Shown here in pieces: positions 1-6,060 of a DNA stretch of 6,357 bases. Source of the DNA: Saprospiraceae bacterium (GTDB lineage Bacteria > Bacteroidota > Bacteroidia > Chitinophagales > Saprospiraceae); contig JACMMM010000521.1 of the NCBI GenBank assembly GCA_014379065.1, forward strand, positions 1 through 6,357, read 5' to 3'. The notes under the pieces were generated by a model. That model saw only the letters and a list, made by a program, of their open reading frames with translations. It ran no database searches and was not told where the DNA came from. Position 1 is the first letter of the stretch, and the number at the start of each line of letters is the position of its first letter. The position numbers and the translations under genes are program-made.

Positions 1-2
1 TA

Positions 3-28
3 CCCGCCGTAGCCTTGGCGTAGGCGGG
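3..28. repeat. GC-rich imperfect palindrome downstream of dnaE
   Basis: The arms CCCGCC (3-8) and GGCGGG (23-28) are perfect complements. The inner bases TAGCC and GGC-G-TA can pair further if one G is bulged on each side, with a TT loop. It starts 16 bases beyond the dnaE stop codon on the transcribed strand, so it would lie in the 3' end of the dnaE mRNA and could act as a terminator or a 3' end-stabilising hairpin. The window ends before any U-tract could be seen on the minus strand, so termination is unproven. The sequence differs from the palindrome found at 4830, 5114 and 5148. It has the look of a dispersed intergenic repeat, but only one copy is present here. Confidence 0.55.
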
Positions 29-43
29 ATCATTGTTTAAGTT

Positions 44-3000
44 TCAATTCACCCCACACTCCACCCCCAACACCTCCATCGCCGCAATAAACTCATTCCC
101 AACCGTCACTTTTTTACCCATCGAGGTAAACGGCAACTTCTCTTTGTTTTGGTAATCAATCAATTCCATGCGCAACGTATGCTTGCCTTTGTGTACGGTG
201 CATAGTTTTTCAATCTGCTCAATAAGGTCGGTGGAGATGCGCTCAATGGGAATTTTGAGCGTCACGGATTGTGTTTTTTCCTCGCCAATAGTTTCCAGTA
301 GGCGGACGTTCAACACCTTGAATTCCATTTCGTCGGAGTTGTAGCGCTGTTTGTATTCGCCCTCTACATAGACGGTAGTGCCTTCCTCGAAGAAGGATTT
401 GAACTTGGCGTAACTCTCCGAAAACATGGTGATTTCGAGCGAGCCAGTATAATCCTGCAAAGTGAAACGCCCCCAGCCCGTGCCTTTTTGACTGATACGG
501 TGCTCGGCCTTGAGCACGAAACCCGCCACGCTGACCTTTCGGCCTTTGAAATTGTCCACATTGGCGAGTGGAGTGGCGAAGTTTTCCCATTCGTATCGGA
601 AGTCGTCGAGCGGGTGGCCGCTGAGATAAATGCCTACCACATCGCGTTCCTTTTGGAGCCTTTGCAGGAGATTCCACTCAGAAATTTTAGGAAGAGTAGG
701 CTCCTGTATCTCTGCGGCTTCATCTTTAGTTTCAGTAAAAAGGGTTTTTTCTGATGCCTTACTTTGATAATTACTGCCATACAAAATCAAGTCTTCAATG
801 GTAGACTCCATGGCTGAACGAAATACTCCAAAGCCATCAAACGCTCCAGCAGCATTCAAACTTTCCATCACCCGCTTGTTCACCACGCGCAGGCTCACGC
901 GGCGCATGAAATCGTAAATATCTTTGAACGGCCCGCCTTTTTTGCGCTCAGCGATCATGACTTCCACTGCTGCTTCGCCCACACCTTTCACCGCGCCCAT
1001 GCCATAGCGGATGTCGCCTTTTTTATTGACGGAGAAATTCACGCTCGATTCGTTCACGTCGGGACTTTTCACGGCCAGACCCATGCGCTTGCACTCTTCG
1101 AGGAAGAAGGTGATTTTTTCAATGTTGCTCTGGGAGTGGGTCAACACCGCCGCCATGTATTCCGAGGGGTAGTGCGCTTTCAAGTAGGCAGTCTGATAGG
1201 CCACCAAAGCATAGCAGGTCGAGTGCGACTTGTTAAATGCGTACATAGCGAAGGCTTCCCAGTCGGTCCAGATTTTTTCGAGGGCTTTCGCCGGATGCTT
1301 GCGCGATGTGCCGCCCTCGATGAACTGGCTTTTCATCTTGTTCAAAACGGCAATCTGCTTCTTGCCCATTGCCTTGCGCAGCACATCGGCATCGCCTTTC
1401 GAGAAGCCTGCGAGTTTTTGGGATAGCAACATGATTTGTTCCTGATATACACAATTGTGGAGGATGATGTTGTTGCCCACGAAGTTGTGGATACCTTCTA
1501 CGGTAATGTCGTACACCAGTTCCTCTCCGGCGGGTGTGATTTCTGCAATTTCCTCCCACCGGACGTTCAGGTTGCGCTTCGTAAACGGCAGTTCAAGCAA
1601 CTCGGTCAGAGGGGCGGCTACGTTGGCAGCAATACGCGGTCGGATTTTATTTTTTGCGTCGAAGTGTTGCTTGTTAAACCCGTGTTCGCGCATCAAACCG
1701 CGCTGCGAACCTTGCCAAACGGAGTCAATCTCTGCAAACAAAATCGGCCTCGAAACATCATCTCTGGATTCAGCCATCCGCTCACGCTCTACGAGTTGTT
1801 TGAGTTTCAAGTGCGGTGCTACTTTCTCCTCAAACAACTCTAAGTTGTAAACCGTTAGTTGGTAGGCGGTCATCGTTTTTTGGCGCCGATTGCTGTAATA
1901 CGCTGATTCATAAATTTTTGAGTAAATGCCGAGGCGCAACAGAAGGGTTTGAATATCTCTTGCCAATAGAGGAGAAATGGTTTTGATGTGCGCCATTTTT
2001 TTGCCGACATACCCATCGCAATCCCAATATGAAGCGATGAAAAACGCGATGCACGATTCGTCCAGACCAAACAAAAATTCAGGCACAAACTTGGTCTCCG
2101 ACGAGCAACCCCCAGTCATGGATTTCAATCCCCAATCGCGCAAGGTTTGAAGGAGCGCGTTGGGTTCGTGGTACTTGGTTTTGTTCACGCCGCGCACCAT
2201 CACGCGGGTCACGCCTCTGACTTGTTGCAACTGGGTAGATTCCAGCCGCTCGAAAGTGTGGAGGCAGTTTTTATATTCCTCAATCAGCACATCGTCTTTT
2301 GAAACAAAGTCTGCGGTCGTACCGCAAGAGGTCAGCGAACCGTCGGCCAGCAGGTAAGCCAGAATTCTAAGTTTTTGTTTGTCAAACGATTCGGGTGTCT
2401 CTACCTCTAATTTTCTGGGTATGGCAATGTGCTCGCCAGCCGTCAAGTGGCCGATTTCTCGCCAACCATTTTCTGTCAGCACTCGGTGGCTGGCGGTCAT
2501 TTTCACCGTCGCCCCGTTTTTCAGTTTTATCTTGAAAACGGGTTTTTTTCCGTTGCAAACCCAATGGGTCATCCCGCCGGTTGCAGCGTTCAGGTCCGTG
2601 TCCACACCCTGTACCAAAAACTTCCCCTCCCGGCCTTCCAACTGGTCAATCCTGACTCTTTTTCCTGTCGTCGCGTCATGTATCAAGGTGTCTCCGGTGA
2701 CGCAAATTCCAAATGTGTCTTTGAGGTATTCCTCCATATCCGGCAAATCATATGTCACCGCTTGCCTCCCATGCTTGCGCGAAATGAAATCCGGGATATA
2801 CTCCAGTGGCCCCGGCCGATACAGCGCGTTCATGGCAATCAGGTCATCAAATTTATCGGGTTTGAGGTCCCGGAGGTACTTCTGCATCCCGGTGCTTTCA
2901 AACTGGAAAGTGCCGTTGGTTTCGCCTTTTTGGTAGAGTTCGTAGGTTTTTTTGTCATCGAGCGGGATGTCGTCAATATTGATTTTGACATTGTGGTTTT

Positions 3001-4825
3001 GCTCGATGAGGATTAACGCGTCGCGGATAATCGTGAGGGTTTTGAGCCCCAAAAAGTCCATTTTTATAACCCCCGCGTCTTCGATGGTGTTCCCTTCATA
3101 CTGGGTGATAAGCAGTTCAGTCTCTTTGGAGGTATAGACCGGAATGATTTCGGTCAAATCCTTGGGCGCGATGATGATACCAGCCGCGTGGATGCCAGTG
3201 TTACGAACGGAACCTTCAAGTATCATAGCCTCTTTCAAAACCATGCCTTCGGGTGTGTTTACGGCGGCCAAGTGCTCGCGCAATTTTTTGGCATTTTCAA
3301 TATCTTCGGCACCGAGGTTTTCTTTTTCTGTCAGGGATCCTTCGCCAGTGAAGGGCGCGGTGAGCACACGTTTGAGCGAAGTTCCGGGTTTGTCAGGCAC
3401 GAGTTTGGCGAGCGCGTTGGCTTGGTCGAGCGGCAAATCGAGTACCCGTGACACGTCTTTGATGCTCATTTTAGCGGCCATCGTACCATACGTCACAATC
3501 TGTGCGACTTGCTGTTTTCCATACTTTTCTACCACATAGTCAATGACTTTCTGGCGACCTTCATCGTCGAAGTCCGTGTCAATATCCGGCATGGATTTGC
3601 GGTCAGGATTCAGGAATCTTTCGAACAGCAACTGGTATTTGATGGGGTCAATGTTGGTAATGCCGATGCAATAGGCTACTGCGCTGCCCGCTGCCGAGCC
3701 ACGTCCCGGGCCGATAAATACACCAATGTCTTTGCCGTGATTGATAAAGTCGGCCACGATGAGGAAGTAGCCCGCAAAGCCCATGGTCTTGACGGTGTGC
3801 AACTCAAAATTGAGGCGGTCTTCTACCTCTGGGGTGATTTCCCGGTATTTTTTTCGAGCACCTTCAAAGGTTATGTGTCGCAGGTAGTCATCTTGGGTTT
3901 GGAATTCCTGTGGAATCACAAAATTGGGCAGGAGAATGTCCTTTTTGAGTTTCAGGTGCTCACACTTGTCCACGATTTCCATCGTGTTATCCAAGGACTG
4001 AGGTGCGTCCTTGAATAAGGCACCCATCTCCGCCTGCGTTTTGAAATAAAACTGGTCGTTCCAGAAAGCAAAACGCCCGCCTTTCATCACTGTGCCTTCT
4101 TCTACGAATTCCCGGATGGCGGGGGTGGCTTGTTTCTCGCCCGTGTTTACACAAAGCAGAATGTCGTGGGCGTTGGAGTCCTTCTGGTCTACATAATGCG
4201 AGTCGTTGGTACAAATCACTTTCACCTTGTATTCTTCAGCCCAACGGAGCAAAACCTCGTTCACGCGGTCTTGCTCGGCCATCTGATGTCGTTGAATCTC
4301 AATGTAATAGTCTTCGCCAAAGATATCGAGCCACCATTCAAATTCTTTTTTGGCTGCTGCTTCATCTTTCTTTAAAATAGCTTGTGGTACCATCGCTCCG
4401 ATGCAACAAGTGGTAGCAATGAGGCCCTCGTGGTATTGCAAAACCAGTTCCTTGTCAATACGCGGGTATTTGCCGTAAAGCCCCTGAATGTAGCCCAGCG
4501 AGCAGAGTTTCACCAAGTTTTTGTAGCCTTCGGGGTTCTTGGCGAGGAAAAGTTGGTGGTAGCGTTTGTCCTTATCCTCCTTCGTGAACGTGCGCCGATG
4601 CCGATCCGTCACGACATAAAACTCGCAGCCCACAATGGGTTTTATCCCTTCGTGCTTGGCGGCCTCGGCCACAAATTGGAACACGCCAAACATATTGCCG
4701 TGGTCTGTTATGGCCAAGGCTTTCATGCCATCGGCAGCGGCTTTTTTGAACAGGCCGGGGATGGAGGCTGCCCCGTCGAGGAGGGAGTATTGGGTGTGGC
4801 AGTGGAGGTGGGCGAAGTTTGGCAT
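44..4825 (-). CDS. dnaE: DNA polymerase III subunit alpha, interrupted by an intein
   Basis: This is the replicative C-family DNA polymerase, which copies the chromosome as part of the cytoplasmic Pol III holoenzyme. The PHP domain (about 1-290) keeps the metal-ligand pattern H8, H10, D17, D41-H42, E68, H90, C141, D208 and H210. The polymerase core carries GPGRGSAAGS (372-381), PDIDTDF (413-419; catalytic Asp likely D416 and D418) and KMDFLGL (588-594; third Asp D590). After the intein come YQEQIM, the fingers region, helix-hairpin-helix segments (about 1276-1333) and an OB fold (about 1428-1510). TLF at 1361-1363 between them resembles a degenerate clamp-binding motif. The raw protein is 1593 aa; without residues 708-1124 it is 1176 aa, normal for the family. 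The ATG at 4825 gives the usual MPxFAHLHxHT N-terminus, and no Shine-Dalgarno is visible. The frame is open throughout. Identification is very secure. Confidence 0.98.
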   Translation of the reverse strand: MPNFAHLHCHTQYSLLDGAASIPGLFKKAAADGMKALAITDHGNMFGVFQFVAEAAKHEGIKPIVGCEFYVVTDRHRRTFTKEDKDKRYHQLFLAKNPEGYKNLVKLCSLGYIQGLYGKYPRIDKELVLQYHEGLIATTCCIGAMVPQAILKKDEAAAKKEFEWWLDIFGEDYYIEIQRHQMAEQDRVNEVLLRWAEEYKVKVICTNDSHYVDQKDSNAHDILLCVNTGEKQATPAIREFVEEGTVMKGGRFAFWNDQFYFKTQAEMGALFKDAPQSLDNTMEIVDKCEHLKLKKDILLPNFVIPQEFQTQDDYLRHITFEGARKKYREITPEVEDRLNFELHTVKTMGFAGYFLIVADFINHGKDIGVFIGPGRGSAAGSAVAYCIGITNIDPIKYQLLFERFLNPDRKSMPDIDTDFDDEGRQKVIDYVVEKYGKQQVAQIVTYGTMAAKMSIKDVSRVLDLPLDQANALAKLVPDKPGTSLKRVLTAPFTGEGSLTEKENLGAEDIENAKKLREHLAAVNTPEGMVLKEAMILEGSVRNTGIHAAGIIIAPKDLTEIIPVYTSKETELLITQYEGNTIEDAGVIKMDFLGLKTLTIIRDALILIEQNHNVKINIDDIPLDDKKTYELYQKGETNGTFQFESTGMQKYLRDLKPDKFDDLIAMNALYRPGPLEYIPDFISRKHGRQAVTYDLPDMEEYLKDTFGICVTGDTLIHDATTGKRVRIDQLEGREGKFLVQGVDTDLNAATGGMTHWVCNGKKPVFKIKLKNGATVKMTASHRVLTENGWREIGHLTAGEHIAIPRKLEVETPESFDKQKLRILAYLLADGSLTSCGTTADFVSKDDVLIEEYKNCLHTFERLESTQLQQVRGVTRVMVRGVNKTKYHEPNALLQTLRDWGLKSMTGGCSSETKFVPEFLFGLDESCIAFFIASYWDCDGYVGKKMAHIKTISPLLARDIQTLLLRLGIYSKIYESAYYSNRRQKTMTAYQLTVYNLELFEEKVAPHLKLKQLVERERMAESRDDVSRPILFAEIDSVWQGSQRGLMREHGFNKQHFDAKNKIRPRIAANVAAPLTELLELPFTKRNLNVRWEEIAEITPAGEELVYDITVEGIHNFVGNNIILHNCVYQEQIMLLSQKLAGFSKGDADVLRKAMGKKQIAVLNKMKSQFIEGGTSRKHPAKALEKIWTDWEAFAMYAFNKSHSTCYALVAYQTAYLKAHYPSEYMAAVLTHSQSNIEKITFFLEECKRMGLAVKSPDVNESSVNFSVNKKGDIRYGMGAVKGVGEAAVEVMIAERKKGGPFKDIYDFMRRVSLRVVNKRVMESLNAAGAFDGFGVFRSAMESTIEDLILYGSNYQSKASEKTLFTETKDEAAEIQEPTLPKISEWNLLQRLQKERDVVGIYLSGHPLDDFRYEWENFATPLANVDNFKGRKVSVAGFVLKAEHRISQKGTGWGRFTLQDYTGSLEITMFSESYAKFKSFFEEGTTVYVEGEYKQRYNSDEMEFKVLNVRLLETIGEEKTQSVTLKIPIERISTDLIEQIEKLCTVHKGKHTLRMELIDYQNKEKLPFTSMGKKVTVGNEFIAAMEVLGVECGVN
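1454..2704 (-). mobile_element. DnaE intein with LAGLIDADG homing endonuclease (417 aa)
   Basis: This in-frame insertion (DnaE residues 708-1124) is translated with the polymerase and should excise itself by protein splicing, joining I707 to C1125. All class 1 splicing motifs are visible: block A starts CVTGDTLI with nucleophile C708; block B has TASH at 777-780; block F is VYDITVEGIHNF (1104-1115); block G is IILHN with penultimate H1123 and terminal N1124; the +1 residue is C1125. The extein halves rejoin as TFGI + CVYQEQIM, a conserved stretch of C-family polymerases. Both ends are confirmed at codon level: TGC at 2704-2702, AAT at 1456-1454, then TGT at 1453-1451. The length is typical of a full intein with endonuclease rather than a mini-intein. 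The continuous frame excludes a split intein. Confidence 0.96.
1901..2383 (-). other. LAGLIDADG (DOD) homing endonuclease domain inside the intein
   Basis: Approximate limits are DnaE residues 815-975. The two LAGLIDADG helices are ILAYLLADGS (821-830) and FIASYWDCDGYV (929-940). Each keeps the acidic residue before the helix-ending Gly (D828 and D937) that binds the catalytic metal in this family. Block D is recognisable as KFVPEFLFG (912-920), and block H as SPLLARDIQTLLLRLGI (951-967). Such enzymes cut intein-free alleles at the insertion site so that repair copies the intein in. No stop or frameshift is present, so the domain is predicted to be active. The roughly 130 residues between this domain and block F (including VWQGSQRGLMREHGF) match the place where intein endonucleases often carry extra DNA-recognition sequence; this last point is inference. 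Confidence 0.88.
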
Positions 4826-4829
4826 GGCA

Positions 4830-4852
4830 GTACGCCGGAACGCTGTTCCGGC
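4830..4852 (+). repeat. Palindromic repeat, copy 1, in the dnaE leader
   Basis: The unit is GTAN followed by the palindrome GCCGGAACGCTGTTCCGGC (4834-4852), which has two perfect 8-base arms around a 3-base loop. It occurs three times in this window. This copy ends 4 bases upstream of the dnaE ATG on the transcribed strand (the hairpin itself ends 8 bases upstream). It would fold into a strong hairpin in the mRNA leader, close to where the ribosome binds. Function is unknown; it could influence dnaE translation or simply be a dispersed element. Confidence 0.85.
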
Positions 4853-4869
4853 ACAGTAAAATTTTAGGG

Positions 4870-4877
4870 CAAATTTA
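4870..4877 (-). promoter_or_regulatory. Candidate dnaE promoter -7 box (TAAATTTG)
   Basis: TAAATTTG on the minus strand fits the Bacteroidota -7 consensus TAnnTTTG. Transcription starting a few bases downstream would give a leader of about 40 bases, most of it taken up by the palindrome at 4834-4852. No good -33 TTTG/TTG is seen at the usual spacing (around 4897-4900), so the call rests on the -7 box and its position. Confidence 0.45.
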
Positions 4878-4921
4878 AAACAATCCGTTGAATATTACTT
4901 CCCTTTTAGAAAACAAATCTG

Positions 4922-5938
4922 CTACCCAAACACCTCCTGCAAAACTCTCAGCGCTGACCCGCGATACTTCGTCACGATCTGCCCAGAGGCTTTTTCCGGC
5001 AGCAAATACGGCATTTCCTCCAAAATTTTCAACCATTGCACCGACCGAAAGGTCGAAAATTTCTCACCTAAAAACGGTTGTGGATCGGACTGAATAATGC
5101 CGACGGCGAGTAGGTATGCCGGAACGCTGTTCCGGTTTGGACCCTTGGCCGGAACAGCGTTCCGGCTTACACCAAAAATCAGATCGCCAATTTTCATTCT
5201 CCGCGCCCAACAGTGAAGCTCATGAAGCAAGCGTTCAGGAAAATTGGGTTTTAGCCGCTCCATTTCTTCGTCGAAAAGTTCCTCGTCCCACATCCGATAA
5301 GCCGTCCAGAAGGGCGCGAGTAGATTCGCGGCATCGAACGGAATTTGGTGTTCAGAAAAGACGAGATCACGCTCAATTTTCAAGGTGTCCAAACGAACAA
5401 GCCACACATTAGCCCCACGGCTCACTTTTTTGCGCAAATCAGCGAGCGGAAACAGTGTTTTTTCAAACAAAGGAAAAGCGGCGAACACCTTTGCATCGGC
5501 GCGGCGTACCTGAAAAATGCGTTGGGCAGCAGCTTTTTGGCGGTCAAATTCTTCTTGGAAGGCTACCAAAGTCTTGGTGTCGTCAGTAAACAGCAGGTTT
5601 TCGGCATTGGAATTATAAGTCCAATTAAAGGAACCAGTTAGCAGAAGTCGGTCGTCAATAAGCGCGAATTTGTGGTGCATCAATCCGGCCTCGCGGCAGG
5701 CCCAGAGTTGGCCGCTGGCGCGCACAAACTGTTGGAATTCAAGCCCATCATCGCGAATGTTCTGGCTGTCGTATTCCAGCAGAAGATCTACGCGAACCCC
5801 AGATCGGAGGCGTTCAAGTAATGTTTCAAAAATGTCTTTGTGCGAAAACCAGCACACGGCAGCGCAGATACTTTGCTGTGCTTCGGAGAGATAGTGGCAA
5901 AGGGGTTCGGGCAGGTTTTGGAAATGGGCAGTATTCAT
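4922..5938 (-). CDS. PLD-like (HKD) domain protein, probable nuclease or phosphodiesterase
   Basis: The protein has 338 residues from the ATG at 5938. Its N-terminal half is one phospholipase-D-fold domain. The catalytic motif begins HHKFALIDD (88-96) and continues to TGSFNWT; the key residues are H88, K90, D95, G102, S103 and N105. With a single HKD motif it resembles the Nuc/MitoPLD-like branch, where two chains pair to form the active site; the substrate (nucleic acid or phospholipid) cannot be told from sequence. No signal peptide or membrane segment is seen, so it is probably cytoplasmic. I recognise no known domain in residues 140-338. Residues 257-275 come from a 57-bp block of two inverted palindromic repeats. 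An in-frame TTG at 5962 would add 8 residues, but it overlaps the promoter box, so the ATG is preferred. It is separated from dnaE by 96 bp, and a functional link to replication is not shown. Confidence 0.85.
   Translation of the reverse strand: MNTAHFQNLPEPLCHYLSEAQQSICAAVCWFSHKDIFETLLERLRSGVRVDLLLEYDSQNIRDDGLEFQQFVRASGQLWACREAGLMHHKFALIDDRLLLTGSFNWTYNSNAENLLFTDDTKTLVAFQEEFDRQKAAAQRIFQVRRADAKVFAAFPLFEKTLFPLADLRKKVSRGANVWLVRLDTLKIERDLVFSEHQIPFDAANLLAPFWTAYRMWDEELFDEEMERLKPNFPERLLHELHCWARRMKIGDLIFGVSRNAVPAKGPNRNSVPAYLLAVGIIQSDPQPFLGEKFSTFRSVQWLKILEEMPYLLPEKASGQIVTKYRGSALRVLQEVFG
5114..5136 (+). repeat. Palindromic repeat, copy 2, inside the PLD-like gene
   Basis: This is GTAT followed by GCCGGAACGCTGTTCCGG and a final T in place of C. 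It has the same orientation as the dnaE leader copy. Read on the coding (minus) strand it encodes RNSVPAY. It faces copy 3 across 11 bases, forming an inverted pair. Confidence 0.85.
5148..5170 (-). repeat. Palindromic repeat, copy 3, inside the PLD-like gene
   Basis: On the minus strand this reads GTAA followed by GCCGGAACGCTGTTCCGGC. The coding strand encodes VSRNAVPA. It matches the reverse complement of copy 2 at 21 of 23 positions, so the pair (5114-5170) could fold either as two small hairpins or as one long hairpin with an 11-base loop. The whole block is 57 bases, exactly 19 codons, and leaves the gene's frame intact. Confidence 0.85.
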
Positions 5939-5959
5939 TGGTTGTAGGCAAGTTTCAAA

Positions 5960-5967
5960 CAAATATA
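5960..5967 (-). promoter_or_regulatory. Candidate promoter -7 box of the PLD-like gene (TATATTTG)
   Basis: TATATTTG matches the Bacteroidota consensus TAnnTTTG. A TTG that could serve as the -33 element lies at 5991-5993, with a 23-base spacer, slightly longer than usual. The expected transcript start near 5953-5956 leaves a short leader before the ATG at 5938, which supports that start and argues against the TTG at 5962. Confidence 0.5.
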
Positions 5968-6021
5968 AAACAATTCGTCTTAACTTGATCCAACTTTTTT
6001 AGCTGCCCTATCCAAAAATCA

Positions 6022-6050
6022 AATCCGTGTCCAATCCTTTTAATCCGTGT
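6022..6050. repeat. Short AATCCGTGT direct repeat in the intergenic gap
   Basis: AATCCGTGT occurs at 6022-6030 and 6042-6050, with a partial version (AATCC at 6033-6037) between them, giving an irregular period of about 10 bases. It lies between the end of the reductase gene and the promoter of the PLD-like gene. No hairpin was found here. It resembles a low-complexity dispersed intergenic repeat; no function is claimed. Confidence 0.5.
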
Positions 6051-6060
6051 GCCGTATTTG

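Noticed and set aside
1870..2088. Minus-strand 72-aa ORF inside the intein, considered as a free-standing endonuclease remnant
   Set aside because: It is a shifted frame of the intein; the LAGLIDADG motifs are in the dnaE frame, and this ORF has none.
1454..2704. Split intein or frameshifted dnaE
   Set aside because: The frame is continuous from 4825 to 44, with both splicing halves and the endonuclease in one polypeptide.
2429..3016. Plus-strand 195-aa ORF antisense to dnaE (with similar ones at 4382-4867, 3509-4018 and 2379-2936)
   Set aside because: They lie opposite a fully convincing DnaE/intein reading frame, have no recognisable domains, and overlap one another in different frames. 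They are shadows of the coding strand.
4635..4859. Plus-strand 74-aa ORF ending in RRNAVPAQ, resembling the PLD-like protein peptide
   Set aside because: The shared peptide comes only from the palindrome read in the same frame; the rest is antisense to the dnaE N-terminus.
4830..5170. CRISPR array made of the three palindromic repeats
   Set aside because: Only three copies, in both orientations, with spacers of 11 and 261 bases; two copies are inside a coding gene, and no cas gene is present.
5939..5962. TTG start for the PLD-like protein, adding 8 residues
   Set aside because: The TTG overlaps the TATATTTG promoter box, and the ATG at 5938 follows at a sensible leader distance.
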